This document shows, in pieces, positions 35,478 through 45,492 of a stretch of DNA of 64,000 bases. The translations under genes and the position numbers were made by a program. Numbering within the stretch: the first letter of the stretch is position 1; every line of letters starts with the position of its first letter. The stretch lies in the NCBI RefSeq assembly GCF_900112195.1, contig NZ_FOKR01000005.1, positions 180,091 to 244,090 on the forward strand. Reading direction: 5' to 3'. Source of the DNA: Butyrivibrio sp. YAB3001. GTDB taxonomy: Bacteria; Bacillota; Clostridia; Lachnospirales; Lachnospiraceae. The notes under the pieces are model-generated. The model had not been told where the DNA came from. It was given only the letters and a program-made list of their open reading frames with translations, and ran no database searches.

Positions 35478-36267
35478 TTATCCGTCCTTCCATGTTACTT
35501 AATACTTGATATTCTGTATCAAAGCACTGATACATTTTTCTTATGGTAAGATTATCTTTTTCATAGATTGAAAGATTTTTCTTAAGCAAACCTCTTTCTT
35601 TCTCTGAAATATAGACACTTTTCTTTAACTCGCTGTAAATCTGGCTTCTAGAAAGTATGAATCCCGGATCCACATCCACTAATGCTCTTGGTGGCATCGA
35701 TTTTCTTGCCTTATTATTGGAAAGACACTTCATTCGCTGCACCCACCTGGAAATATATTTCTCTTCAATAGATTCAACATGGCTCTTTTCTCTTACAAAG
35801 AAAGTCACATCTTCATATACTGCCCAGTCGTTAAAGTTTTGGAAGCATTTCTTATATGCTGCATTTAGTTTTATACGGCTTATGCTGCTTCCATCTTCAA
35901 AGCCCAGATTCCATCCGTTAAAAGATCTAAATATCTTTACCACTCTCTTATATAAAAAATCTTCAACATTCTCTGCAGACTTTTCATACACCCTGATAAA
36001 TACCAGGTTTGATCCTCTAATATTTTTTCTAAGTCGCCTTAGTTTCTTAACAGACAATTTCTGATGACAATGCTGTGTTTCAACGCCCAATAGATTTTTT
36101 ACGAAATCAAATCTATTGTCTTTAAAAGCTTTTAATTCATACTTTCCGTTTGGCTGTTTATCCAGCCTAAAGGACATTGTATTTAAATATTTTCCAATTT
36201 CATCAAAGCTTTGATCATCAAAAGCTGCTTTAAGCACATCCTTCAACTGTTCTTTTGTTTTTACCAT
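35413..36267 (-). CDS. Cluster protein of unknown function
   Basis: A 284-residue, Lys/Arg-rich, mostly helical protein without a family I recognise. It opens MVKTKEQLKDVLKAAFDD and has no membrane segment. It lies between a BtrH-like gene (overlap 7 bp) and a CrtI-like gene (overlap 65 bp), so it belongs to the operon. The HCHQKLSVKKLRRLRKN stretch near residue 85 is basic and could bind an acyl-ACP surface, but this is a guess. The long overlap might also reflect a shifted stop. Confidence 0.55.
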   Translation of the reverse strand: MVKTKEQLKDVLKAAFDDQSFDEIGKYLNTMSFRLDKQPNGKYELKAFKDNRFDFVKNLLGVETQHCHQKLSVKKLRRLRKNIRGSNLVFIRVYEKSAENVEDFLYKRVVKIFRSFNGWNLGFEDGSSISRIKLNAAYKKCFQNFNDWAVYEDVTFFVREKSHVESIEEKYISRWVQRMKCLSNNKARKSMPPRALVDVDPGFILSRSQIYSELKKSVYISEKERGLLKKNLSIYEKDNLTIRKMYQCFDTEYQVLSNMEGRINEKSSSYRIRNLRDDMRMRTG

Positions 36268-37304
36268 GCTTCACTTACCTCACACATTCTAAGAACAGCT
36301 TCTTCCTCTGTATCTTTTATGGTTTTCATGAAATCCATGCACTTTTTGCCGATCATCCTGTCTTTTACCGAAATCTCTTCATCTAAAAACAAAGATGCAA
36401 GTTTGTTCCATGTGAAATCTGATTTTTTCAAAAGTGATGCTATAGATTTAAGATCATCTTCGTATCCAATGTACTTTGTAGCTTCCTCCAGGAATCTTGC
36501 ATATATTTTCCTGAACATACCGGGAGAAACATATTTGATAAGGCTTCCTGTGATCTTAAGAGACGTTCCGCAAAGTCTGTCTCCATACAAGTCGTAGCAA
36601 TTCGGTAAGTTTTCCATAAAACTATCAAATGCTTTTTTACCAAGCCGCTCATTTGGATTATCACAATAGGCCCGCATGTTTCTGGATATTGATTTTTTTA
36701 CACCCATCTCCATGGATCCATCTTCAAATTCATCCGGTATTACATAGTAATGAATTTTATGATGAGGATTTAAGTAGCTGTCTTTTCCTGTATCTCTTGC
36801 TTTAGCAAAAATTTCTCTGGAAACCGACATCACATCTTTGCTGTAATTCTCGCAAAAATACACTTTTTCTTCGTCTATCCCAATCACTTCTGTTATATGA
36901 GAAGTGATTGGTCCTTCTAGCTTGATTCCATCCCAAAAATGGGTGCCTTCCTTTTGTGTTTCCTTTTTATACTCTTCAGGAGATACTTCACATAGAACCG
37001 GGTTATCATCATATCTTAGGATATCTTCCATAAGCTCAAATCCATCTTCAGCCTTTGTTATTACCTGATATTCAACTCCTAAATTCTCTGCAAAGTTTTC
37101 AAATTGGAACAGGTTAGGTGATAATGCTTTAAAAAACCTACTTTCTACTTCTTTATCAGGCATTACAAAGGAAAAATTAAATCCTCCACCTAATCCGAAA
37201 ACAAAATCTTCTTTCCAGTCGAAACCATTTCTAGCCATTAAATTTCTGATTGCTATTGTTCTACATGATTTACCTGTTTGATGATCATAATTAGCTAAAA
37301 TCAT
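36261..37304 (-). CDS. BtrH-like acyltransferase, copy 1
   Basis: A 347-residue protein with BtrH N-terminal features: DHQTGKSCRTIAIRNLM with Cys14, FVFGLGGGFNFSF, then GPITSHITEVIGIDEE (His136) and VYFCENY where Asn153 stands in the place of the usual Asp. It could transfer an ACP-bound acyl group to an amine, or process the product as BtrG/BtrH-type enzymes do. GAGGAAG precedes its ATG. It overlaps the FtsX-type permease gene by 14 bp. Confidence 0.75.
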   Translation of the reverse strand: MILANYDHQTGKSCRTIAIRNLMARNGFDWKEDFVFGLGGGFNFSFVMPDKEVESRFFKALSPNLFQFENFAENLGVEYQVITKAEDGFELMEDILRYDDNPVLCEVSPEEYKKETQKEGTHFWDGIKLEGPITSHITEVIGIDEEKVYFCENYSKDVMSVSREIFAKARDTGKDSYLNPHHKIHYYVIPDEFEDGSMEMGVKKSISRNMRAYCDNPNERLGKKAFDSFMENLPNCYDLYGDRLCGTSLKITGSLIKYVSPGMFRKIYARFLEEATKYIGYEDDLKSIASLLKKSDFTWNKLASLFLDEEISVKDRMIGKKCMDFMKTIKDTEEEAVLRMCEVSEAW

Positions 37305-39489
37305 ATCTGGCTTCCTCTACACCCAGTTTCTTTTTATGCTTGAGAATAAACATTGTTCCGTAATAAATGATTGTTGTCATGCAAACTGATACCAGGATGC
37401 CTTTTGGATCAATCTCAGCAGGATACTTTATACCTGATGCCTTTACTGCTATTGAGAAAATGATCTGCATTATCATGAATGAATATGGGATACTTATTGC
37501 AATTCCAAGTACAAGGAAAATGTTATATGCTCCGTAGATCATTCTGTTCATGCTGCGCTCACCAACTCCGTTTGCTTTAAGGATTGTGATCTCACGCTTA
37601 TTCTGTGAAATAAGTACTGAAACGGTGATTGTTATAAGTATTACAGGAATCATTACGCCGAGTACTGCCATAATAACTGATGCTGCTTTGATAACATCCT
37701 CTGACTGTTTGTAATTATCAATGATCTCCTGCTTAGACATTACATTTACGATATTTCCTTCTACTGCAATATCTTTCTTATCTGTATACATTCCAGAGAA
37801 ACCTTCCTCGATGATTTCTTCATCAACAAGACTCTGGTAGTCTGCAAATACTTCTTTGCCAACGATTCTGTTGCATACATACTCAACAGTGAACTCTACT
37901 TCCTTTTCGCCAATTGCAAGCTTTAGCTGATCGCCTTCCTTGACTTTAAGAATTTCTGCTGCTGTCTGATTCAAAATGACATTTCCTGGTTTGATTCCAT
38001 CTTTGCCATAGTCAATCTTGTCACCTTCTGTAAGTGCATATATCTGTACTGATGTGTTATCAGCTGTTGATACGCCTTCAACTCTTGCGAAGTACTGGTT
38101 ACCTTCCTCTGTATCTTTTACTTTCTCTGAGAAATAAACCTGATTCTCAAAATTCATTGATTCTGTTTGAACACTGATCATCTTGTTATTCATGTTGTAG
38201 ATCGTGTAGCTAAGAAGGAACTGCACGCCTGCTGCAAAAACGCTAAAGAGTACAAGTATCAGCAAAAGCTTACTTCTTACTGCGAATGAAACCTTCATTC
38301 TTCTTACAACATTCTTAGGTCTTACTACCTTTTTAACAAACTTCTCAAATTTGCTTACATTCTTGATCTTATTGTTCTTCAAAAGCTCTGTTACTGTCTT
38401 ATTCAGGATTCCAACGGTAGCAAGTACTGTGGAGAGAAGTGCTATCCAAAGGATAATTCCTGAAATCATTCCTACAAACTCCGGATGAATCTCAAAATCC
38501 AATACCGGGAGTGAAATATCTCTTCCTAAAATTTCATCGAAGTAAGGTGCTGCAAAACTTCCAGCTATAAATCCTGCGATTCCTGATGGAAGCATAAGTG
38601 AAAGGATCATAAGCAGATATGAATTCCATATTGTAAGACTCTTCATTCCGTTTGCTTTAAGGATTCCAATCTGCTTTCTGTCCTCACTTATCAGGATGTA
38701 AACGAACATGATCAGAAGAATTACAATGATTACGGAAAGTACACATAGGGAGATGACAGTCAAAAGGAAATATACACTGATCTTTCCGTCTAACGCTGTA
38801 ATGCTTGAATTATCTGCCTGGCCGGTAACTGTTATAAACTCGTCACTTCTTAATATCTCTGCCAGAACATCTGACTTGGTTTCTTCTGATATGCCGCTAA
38901 ACTTAGCAAGATACCTTACTCCAAGTTCTCCTTCCTCTAAGGAAAGAAGTTCATCCTTATCCATGATCACCAAAAGCTGGTTTTTAGGATCGTAGTTATA
39001 ATTGCTATCGCTCACATGCATCTTAACGTAATTGACCAGGTTCGCGATTGCCGTAACAGTGTACTCTTTACCCTGGATCTTAAGTGTGTTTCCAACAAGA
39101 ACACTGCTTTTTTCTGCATATTCAGGATTTACTATCACCTGATCTGCATCATCTGAAAGCTTTCCTTCTGTTACATAAGGAACATCTATATCCTCTGTCT
39201 TACTGATCAATCTGTATGTCAGCCCATTTTCTTCAAAATCTCTTGTATACTGAGCTTCATATTTAAATTGATATTTGTCAGCCAGGTCATCCAACGCTGA
39301 GAAATCAGTCGGTACAAAATTAAAATCTTCTACATTAGTTGCTTCAAAATAATCTTTCTTAAAAGCATTATTTGTTGAATAAAGATTAAGTGAAAACGCT
39401 ACTACAAACATCCATAACAAAGTGATTGCAATTATGCCTATGCTCTGTATCTTCCTCTTCTTAATCTTTCTGAAAAGCATTTTTTTCAT
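37291..39489 (-). CDS. FtsX/MacB-type ABC transporter permease
   Basis: A permease of about 732 residues with two FtsX domains, each of several membrane helices. The first ends in the REDRKQIGILKANGM-type cytoplasmic loop, echoed by NKREITILKANGV in the second half. A large extracellular domain follows the first helix. With the ATPase encoded next it forms a MacB/LolCDE-like exporter, probably for the cluster product or for self-protection. AGAGGA eight bases before ATG 39489 decides the start. Confidence 0.88.
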   Translation of the reverse strand: MKKMLFRKIKKRKIQSIGIIAITLLWMFVVAFSLNLYSTNNAFKKDYFEATNVEDFNFVPTDFSALDDLADKYQFKYEAQYTRDFEENGLTYRLISKTEDIDVPYVTEGKLSDDADQVIVNPEYAEKSSVLVGNTLKIQGKEYTVTAIANLVNYVKMHVSDSNYNYDPKNQLLVIMDKDELLSLEEGELGVRYLAKFSGISEETKSDVLAEILRSDEFITVTGQADNSSITALDGKISVYFLLTVISLCVLSVIIVILLIMFVYILISEDRKQIGILKANGMKSLTIWNSYLLMILSLMLPSGIAGFIAGSFAAPYFDEILGRDISLPVLDFEIHPEFVGMISGIILWIALLSTVLATVGILNKTVTELLKNNKIKNVSKFEKFVKKVVRPKNVVRRMKVSFAVRSKLLLILVLFSVFAAGVQFLLSYTIYNMNNKMISVQTESMNFENQVYFSEKVKDTEEGNQYFARVEGVSTADNTSVQIYALTEGDKIDYGKDGIKPGNVILNQTAAEILKVKEGDQLKLAIGEKEVEFTVEYVCNRIVGKEVFADYQSLVDEEIIEEGFSGMYTDKKDIAVEGNIVNVMSKQEIIDNYKQSEDVIKAASVIMAVLGVMIPVILITITVSVLISQNKREITILKANGVGERSMNRMIYGAYNIFLVLGIAISIPYSFMIMQIIFSIAVKASGIKYPAEIDPKGILVSVCMTTIIYYGTMFILKHKKKLGVEEARYDFS

Positions 39490-39506
39490 AATAATCAGTC
39501 CTCTTC

Positions 39507-40208
39507 TTATGCCCAAACTACATCTTCTGCTGCTATAACATCATCGTTTAAGATGTCATCCTTGATCTTGCCATCTACAACTCTGATAATATGATTTGCC
39601 ATCTTCTGCATTCCTAAAAGATGTGTAACAACTACAACAGTTGTGCCTGCCTTGTTAAGATTCTGAAGAATCTGAAGTACCTTCTTACCATTCTTTTCAT
39701 CAAGCGCTCCTGTAGGCTCATCACAGAAAAGAATCTCAGGATTTTTAGCAAGTGCTCTTGCGATTGATACTCTCTGCTTCTCTCCACCTGAAAGCTGACC
39801 TGGGAACTTATCAGCATGTTTCTCAAGATCCACCTTCTTTAGGATTTCCTTTGTATCAACCTTCTTTTTGGTAATAACACTCATAAGTTCAATGTTCTCA
39901 GCCACTGTAAGGTTCTCAATAAGTGCATAATCCTGGAATACAAATCCAATCTTCTGTCTGTACTGATTCATCTTCTTGGAATCACATTTACTAAGATCAA
40001 ATCCAGCACTCTCTACTGTTCCACCTGTAACCCTGTCAAGTCCTCCAAGGATGTTTAAAAGAGTTGATTTTCCTGCTCCACTTGGTCCTACTATTACAGT
40101 GAATTCACCCTTATCTATAGAGAGGTCCATACCTTTAAGCAGTTCCTGCTCTACATCCCCAACCTTTATCTTTTTTACAAGATTGTCTACTTTACACGCC
40201 TTTAACAT
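39507..40208 (-). CDS. ABC transporter ATP-binding protein (MacB/LolD-like)
   Basis: A 233-residue ATPase with Walker A GPSGAGKST, Q-loop FQDYAL, signature LSGGEKQR, Walker B ILFCDEPTGALD and the switch His in VVTH. It energises the FtsX-type permease it overlaps by genes. It is strongly expressed judging from its GGAGGAAAG ribosome site. It lies between the aminotransferase genes and the permease. Confidence 0.92.
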   Translation of the reverse strand: MLKACKVDNLVKKIKVGDVEQELLKGMDLSIDKGEFTVIVGPSGAGKSTLLNILGGLDRVTGGTVESAGFDLSKCDSKKMNQYRQKIGFVFQDYALIENLTVAENIELMSVITKKKVDTKEILKKVDLEKHADKFPGQLSGGEKQRVSIARALAKNPEILFCDEPTGALDEKNGKKVLQILQNLNKAGTTVVVVTHLLGMQKMANHIIRVVDGKIKDDILNDDVIAAEDVVWA

Positions 40209-41542
40209 GCCTCTTTCCTCCTGCTAACGCATTTTTCTGTTTTAGTTACTGTTTCTGTTAACCTATCTATGATAAAATCGCAAGTCGTTTTATCCACATT
40301 CAATGCCGGTGCCAGGATGAGCGTTTCATCGCTGTCCGGATAAAGTAACATTCCGTTATTAACAAGGAATCTTGTTACAATATTGGAAATTCCAAACTGA
40401 GGCATACCTATCACTTTGTAATCCTCAAATATTATTGCAAGCATCAAGCCTTTTCCACGGATTTCTTTTATCAAAAAGCTCTTTCCTATAGTCTCTCTTA
40501 GACCTTCTAACAGATATTTTCCAATTTCCTCTGAATTCTCAGACAGCTTTTCTCTCTCCATGATCTCTATATTCTTAAGAGCTGCTGCACATGCTACCGG
40601 ATGTCCTCCTGTTGTAAATCCATTATCCAGAGAAACTGTCATTTCACCGGTAAAGCTCTCATATACTTCTCTTGTAGCAAGAACACCCCCCATCGGTACG
40701 TATCCTGATGTAACACCCTTGGCAAACATCATTAGGTCGCCCCAGATTCCATAATGCTCCGATGCAAACATTTTTCCTGTTCTTCCAAAACCGGTTGCTA
40801 CTTCATCTACTACAACCAGAACATCATTTTCATGACTTATATCTACAATTCCTCTTACGAACTCTTTTGGCAGCTCATAAACTGAATTTGAAAGCTGGAT
40901 CAGTTCCATATAAATTGCGCCAATACAGTGTTCCTTGATTATTTTTTTGTATTCTGCAAGGCTCTTTTTTACAGCTTCTTTTTCTGTAAGTCCCTCTTCC
41001 TGATATGTTGAAGGAATTGTCAATTTGTAATAGCCTGTTGTATCTGCTGAGTACTGCTCACTATCATATTGATCCTGGCATAACCTCATGGCTGTCATAT
41101 TAGATCCGTGATATGCACCTTCAAGAGCTACAACTCCAACGTTTCTTTTTCCTTTGTTATAGTTATATTTCATAGCGATCTTCATCGCTGTATCACAACT
41201 CTCTGATCCGCTATTAGTGAAAAATGCACTGAAAAAATGATTATCTGTAAGCTCACAGAGCTTCTTTGCGCATTTTATTGAAACATCGTTTGTGGCACAA
41301 AAAAGCGAAGTATTATCCAACTTCTCGAGCTGATCTGTGATTGCCTTGATCATCTCTTTATTCCTGTGACCTATATTTGTATTTAAAAGAGTTGAAACTC
41401 CGTCATACATTTTCTGACCTTTTGTGTTGTAATAGTTGTTATCCTCATCAACACGGTCTATTATCTGAAAGCTTTTATCAAGGTATGTATCCATCTCTTT
41501 AAAAGCTGCCCAAACCTTTTCTCCATCATCTTTCTGGTACAT
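40202..41542 (-). CDS. Class III PLP-dependent aminotransferase
   Basis: A 446-residue omega-aminotransferase-type protein with FFTNSGSESCDTAMK (phosphate cup), VVVDEVATGFGRTG (Asp to the pyridine N) and FAKGVTSGYVPMGG, whose Lys forms the Schiff base. It moves an amino group to an aldehyde or ketone, which would supply the amine that the BtrH-like enzymes could acylate. The substrate is not readable. Three bases separate it from the other class III gene. Confidence 0.88.
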   Translation of the reverse strand: MYQKDDGEKVWAAFKEMDTYLDKSFQIIDRVDEDNNYYNTKGQKMYDGVSTLLNTNIGHRNKEMIKAITDQLEKLDNTSLFCATNDVSIKCAKKLCELTDNHFFSAFFTNSGSESCDTAMKIAMKYNYNKGKRNVGVVALEGAYHGSNMTAMRLCQDQYDSEQYSADTTGYYKLTIPSTYQEEGLTEKEAVKKSLAEYKKIIKEHCIGAIYMELIQLSNSVYELPKEFVRGIVDISHENDVLVVVDEVATGFGRTGKMFASEHYGIWGDLMMFAKGVTSGYVPMGGVLATREVYESFTGEMTVSLDNGFTTGGHPVACAAALKNIEIMEREKLSENSEEIGKYLLEGLRETIGKSFLIKEIRGKGLMLAIIFEDYKVIGMPQFGISNIVTRFLVNNGMLLYPDSDETLILAPALNVDKTTCDFIIDRLTETVTKTEKCVSRRKEAC

Positions 41543-41545
41543 TTC

Positions 41546-42814
41546 TTATGCCTCCAATACTTCTATTGCTTCTTTTACTGCTTTTTCCAATCTGTCAGCA
41601 TATATTCCAAGATCTGAATCCTGAAACATGAGATTGGGATAAAGTGTAAGTGGTGTCTCTACTAATAATCCGTTACGCTGCATACAATCATTCAGTACTA
41701 TTTCTTTCATCAGTATTTCCTGAGTGTAGTCATCCGGGCTTTTAAGCACCTTGTCGCTGCAATGAATTGCACTGCATAACAGCGGTCCCTGAACAGTCAT
41801 TGGAAATTCTGTATACCGTGAAACTTCACTAGTTACACTTTTTATCTTTTCTGCCTGACGCTGAAGATATTTATAATTTTTCAAGTCATTGTCAAAAAGA
41901 ATACTCATCGTTGTATTTATTGCTGCCATTCCAAGGGAATAACCATTGTAATCACCACCCTGGATCACTTCCTGTGTCTGATAGAGACTCATCAATTCTT
42001 TCTTTCCTGCTAGTACACTTATTGGAACACCACCTGCAATTGCTTTTCCAAGAATCATCAGATCTGCTTTTACTCCGTATAATTCCTGTGCACCACCGTA
42101 ATGAGCCCTTATTCCGGTATTTGTTTCATCAAAAACAAGTACGATCCCGTTCTTATCACACCGCTTTCTTATCTGCTGTAAGTAATCCTTTTCAGGTTCA
42201 ATACTTCCATGTGATACACTGACCGGCTCCATCACTACGCATGCAATCTCTTTGCCATGCTCTCCTATAACTTCATCAAAAGCAGCTATTTCATTCCATC
42301 TGATCACATAACTATCTTCGAGCCCTATATTTCCCATGGACTGTGTTCTGCGGAAATCGTTATTATTATCGCCAAGAAGATTATCATTGCTTCCTATATA
42401 TTGATTTTCAAATCTTACAATTTTCTTTCTACCTGTAAATACCCGCGATAGCCTGATTGCATCGTTTATCATCTCTGATTCAGATACTCCAAAACGAATC
42501 ATCTGCGCCGCACTGAAAGTTTTATGTATAAGTTCTATGGTCTGCAGCTCAAAATCTGTATGAGCTGCACCCATATTGTTTTTTACTACATCATGCATCA
42601 CTGCACTGTATTTTTTATTTCCGTTTCCAAGTATTGTTGCTCCATGATATGAAAACAGATCCAGATATTCTTTCCCATCCATATCCCATATATGTGAATT
42701 CTTTGTCCTCACACTATAAATTGGAACTTCTCGCCAGGGAAAATTAAAATTCTGATGTACGCCACCTGGAAGGTAATGCCTTACTTGTCGGTTATATAAA
42801 TCCATAATGCGCAC
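41546..42814 (-). CDS. Class III PLP enzyme, glutamate-1-semialdehyde aminomutase-like
   Basis: A 422-residue protein. The start MRIMDLYNRQVRHYLPGGVHQNFNF recalls GSA aminomutase (PGGVNSPVR). FGVSESEMINDAIRLSR replaces the usual NSGTEA motif, FDETNTGIRAHYGG holds the cofactor Asp, and LGKAIAGGVPISV the Schiff-base Lys. It may be an aminotransferase or aminomutase creating a beta- or gamma-amino acid. The altered phosphate-cup motif sets it apart from true GSA enzymes. A GTG start behind GAGGGGG is likely. Confidence 0.82.
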   Translation of the reverse strand: MRIMDLYNRQVRHYLPGGVHQNFNFPWREVPIYSVRTKNSHIWDMDGKEYLDLFSYHGATILGNGNKKYSAVMHDVVKNNMGAAHTDFELQTIELIHKTFSAAQMIRFGVSESEMINDAIRLSRVFTGRKKIVRFENQYIGSNDNLLGDNNNDFRRTQSMGNIGLEDSYVIRWNEIAAFDEVIGEHGKEIACVVMEPVSVSHGSIEPEKDYLQQIRKRCDKNGIVLVFDETNTGIRAHYGGAQELYGVKADLMILGKAIAGGVPISVLAGKKELMSLYQTQEVIQGGDYNGYSLGMAAINTTMSILFDNDLKNYKYLQRQAEKIKSVTSEVSRYTEFPMTVQGPLLCSAIHCSDKVLKSPDDYTQEILMKEIVLNDCMQRNGLLVETPLTLYPNLMFQDSDLGIYADRLEKAVKEAIEVLEA

Positions 42815-42836
42815 AATATTTGGTCCCCCTCACCCA

Positions 42837-44450
42837 TCAATACTTTCTGAAACGCTTGTATCTCATAGCTGCAACATCTCCACTTGCATGCTTGTCGAAG
42901 AATTCAGTAATTCCGGCTCTAAGTTGACTGCATACATCGTCCATGTTTTCTGTCGTTACAGGTTCTTTTTCATAAATAATCTTGTCAATTACACCAAGAT
43001 CATACAGATCCTTAGCTTCAAGCTTCATCTTCTTTGCTGCATCAGCGGCCTTGTTATTGTCCTTCCAAAGAATACTTGCATATCCTTCAGGTGTAAGCAC
43101 TGAGTATACCGAGTTTTCAAGCATCCAAACTTCGTTACCTATTCCAAGTGCCAGTGCTCCACCGCTTCCACCTTCGCCTATAACAACTGATAAAGTAGGA
43201 ACTTTAAGAACAGACATTTCCTGTAAGACATTTGCTATAATCTGTCCCTGACCTTCTTCTTCTGCCTTCTTTCCGCAGGAAGCTCCGATAGTATCCACAA
43301 AGAAGACAATCGGTCTGTGGAATTTCTCAGCTTCTTTTGCAAGGCGTAACGCCTTTCTATATCCACTAGGAAGCGGCATTCCCCAGTTATAGTACATTGC
43401 CTCTTCCAGAGAATTCTTGCCCTTCTGAGTTCCGATAACAGTAACAGGCATTCCTCTGAATCTGGCAACACCACCAATTACTGCATGGTCATCTTCCTTT
43501 ACTCTGTCACCTTTAAGCTCATAGAAGCTTTCAAACAATGTGTTTATGTAATCAAGACTTGTAGGTCTTTCCTTGGATCTTGCAATCTGTACTCTTTCCC
43601 AGGGAGTTCTTTCTGTGATCTTTCCATCTTTTATCTCGTAGAAAAGTCTGAATCTTCTCTTAAAGAAAGAGCTCTTTTTCTCATGAATGGATAACAGGAA
43701 TGCCAGTTCCTGTCTAAGATCCTGACGTTCAACCACTCTGTCAACAAATCCATGCTCCATCTGGAACTCTGCTGACTGGAATCCTCCTGGAAGCTTTTCG
43801 CCCGTATTCTGCTCTATTACTCTTGGGCCTGCAAAGCCTATCATTGCATTCTTTTCAGCTAAAACAACATCAGCTATAGTCGCAAAACTTGCTGTAACGC
43901 CGCCCATTGTAGGATTTGTTAAAACGGATACATAAAGAAGTCCTTCTTCACTATGTCTCTTTACAGCTGCAGCGGTTTTTTCCATCTGCATAAGGGAAAT
44001 TATTCCTTCCTGCATCCTTGCACCACCTGAACAGCAAAACAGGATAACCGGAAGTTTCTTTCGTGTTGCTGTTTCAAATAAGCGGGTAACCTTCTCACCT
44101 ACGATGTGGCCCATACTTCCCATCATGAATCTGGTATCCATTACTCCGATTGCCACTTCATAACCGCAGATTGTAATTTCTCCTGTAAGCACTGCCTCAT
44201 TTAAATGATTCTTTTCTCTTGTTGCTATAATGCTATCTGCGTATCCTTCATCTTCCAGCGGGTTATACATATAAAGATCTTTATCCCACTCAGTGAATTT
44301 CTGCTCATCAGCAAGATAATCGATTCTTCTCTTTGCATGTACTCGCATATAAGTTCCGCAGCCTGGGCAAATGTCATAATTTTTTCTAAGCATCGCTGCC
44401 GGATATTCCGTTTTGCACTTTTTGCATACTCTCGTTTTTATTCCATCCAT
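42837..44450 (-). CDS. Acetyl-CoA carboxylase carboxyltransferase, AccD-AccA fusion
   Basis: A 537-residue fusion. The beta part comes first, with a zinc ribbon CKKCKTEYP...CPGCGTY (residues 9-32) and [10 protein letters not shown]. The alpha part follows from about residue 275, with [19 protein letters not shown] and [18 protein letters not shown]. It makes malonyl-CoA from carboxybiotin and acetyl-CoA. Biotin carboxylase and BCCP are not in the cluster and must come from the housekeeping enzyme. The gene raises extender-unit supply for chain building. Confidence 0.93.
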   Translation of the reverse strand: MDGIKTRVCKKCKTEYPAAMLRKNYDICPGCGTYMRVHAKRRIDYLADEQKFTEWDKDLYMYNPLEDEGYADSIIATREKNHLNEAVLTGEITICGYEVAIGVMDTRFMMGSMGHIVGEKVTRLFETATRKKLPVILFCCSGGARMQEGIISLMQMEKTAAAVKRHSEEGLLYVSVLTNPTMGGVTASFATIADVVLAEKNAMIGFAGPRVIEQNTGEKLPGGFQSAEFQMEHGFVDRVVERQDLRQELAFLLSIHEKKSSFFKRRFRLFYEIKDGKITERTPWERVQIARSKERPTSLDYINTLFESFYELKGDRVKEDDHAVIGGVARFRGMPVTVIGTQKGKNSLEEAMYYNWGMPLPSGYRKALRLAKEAEKFHRPIVFFVDTIGASCGKKAEEEGQGQIIANVLQEMSVLKVPTLSVVIGEGGSGGALALGIGNEVWMLENSVYSVLTPEGYASILWKDNNKAADAAKKMKLEAKDLYDLGVIDKIIYEKEPVTTENMDDVCSQLRAGITEFFDKHASGDVAAMRYKRFRKY

Positions 44451-44454
44451 ATCT

Positions 44455-45375
44455 TTAGCCCTCTGTTATAAACTGTTCAAAATCAACATTGTTACTCATA
44501 AGATAGACTTTTACTCCTCGATCTATTCCTTTTATCATGCTGGCCATTGTTCTGCCGACTCCGGTCTCAGCGATTTTAATATCTTTTTCTTTTAACAAAA
44601 GATTCATGCAATCACACCACTTAACTACGTTTGTGCACTGATTTATAAGATCTGTCTTAATCTCTGATTCATTATCAGCAAAGTTGCCTTTGGCATTTAA
44701 TAAAATCCTGGTCTGTGGAGCCTTGAACTCAATGGATTTCACAAATTCTGCAAACGGTTCAACCATTGGCTCCATCATGTATGTATGAAATGCATTGCTT
44801 ACTTTTATCTCAACTATTCGGAGCGCTCCGGCTTCTTTAAGTCTTTCGACAGCTGCATTTACCTCTTCTTCTTTTCCACCGATAACTGTCTGCTGTGTAG
44901 CATTTTCAAGTGCAACCTGTACTTTTCCAACTTCTTTGCTCACTTCTTCGCAAACTTTATAGATGACTTCTCTGTCAAGACCGAGTATTGTTGCAAGTTT
45001 TCCTGATTCCTTAAGCTGTCCCATCAGTTCCGCTCTCTTGCCAACAATCCTGAATAAGTCATACAGTGAAATACATCCTGCAGCTGCCACAGCGGAAAGC
45101 TGTCCCAAGCTGTGTCCTGCAACTATGTCCGGCTTAATTCCTCTGTTTTCCAAAAGTCTAAGGTAAGCCATGTTCATTGCCGTAACACTAAGCTGCGTAT
45201 TTGCAGTCTGCTTTAATTCTTCATCTGTACAGTCTCTGCAGAGGGAAAGGACATCTTTTCCAGTAGCTTCACTGGCAATTTTAAATACCTCATCCACTTC
45301 TGCTTCTTTTCCTGTTAGCAGGCTGTACATTCCTGCTTTTTGTGTTCCCTGTCCCGGAAATAAAAATGCTTTCAT
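44455..45375 (-). CDS. Malonyl-CoA:ACP transacylase (FabD-like)
   Basis: A transacylase of about 306 residues with FPGQGTQ at the start, the nucleophile Ser in AGHSLGQL and a His in [10 protein letters not shown]. It loads malonyl groups on the cluster ACP. I take MKAFLFPGQ at 45375 as the start; the frame is open to 45414. It is the first gene behind the LytTR-type promoter at 45493-45561, with about 110 nt of leader. Confidence 0.92.
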   Translation of the reverse strand: MKAFLFPGQGTQKAGMYSLLTGKEAEVDEVFKIASEATGKDVLSLCRDCTDEELKQTANTQLSVTAMNMAYLRLLENRGIKPDIVAGHSLGQLSAVAAAGCISLYDLFRIVGKRAELMGQLKESGKLATILGLDREVIYKVCEEVSKEVGKVQVALENATQQTVIGGKEEEVNAAVERLKEAGALRIVEIKVSNAFHTYMMEPMVEPFAEFVKSIEFKAPQTRILLNAKGNFADNESEIKTDLINQCTNVVKWCDCMNLLLKEKDIKIAETGVGRTMASMIKGIDRGVKVYLMSNNVDFEQFITEG

Positions 45376-45492
45376 ATTTTTTCCCATCTTCCTTTTTTCT
45401 ATAGCTCTACTCAAATCAAATTTTCATTCAGAAACATTCTATAAACTGTTTGCTGATTTCTTTTTGACTTGTTGTGCTCACCTCGTGATTAC

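Noticed and set aside
45415..45486. 17-codon GTG frame in the cluster leader
   Set aside because: It has no ribosome site and begins almost at the expected transcript start; no sign of coding.
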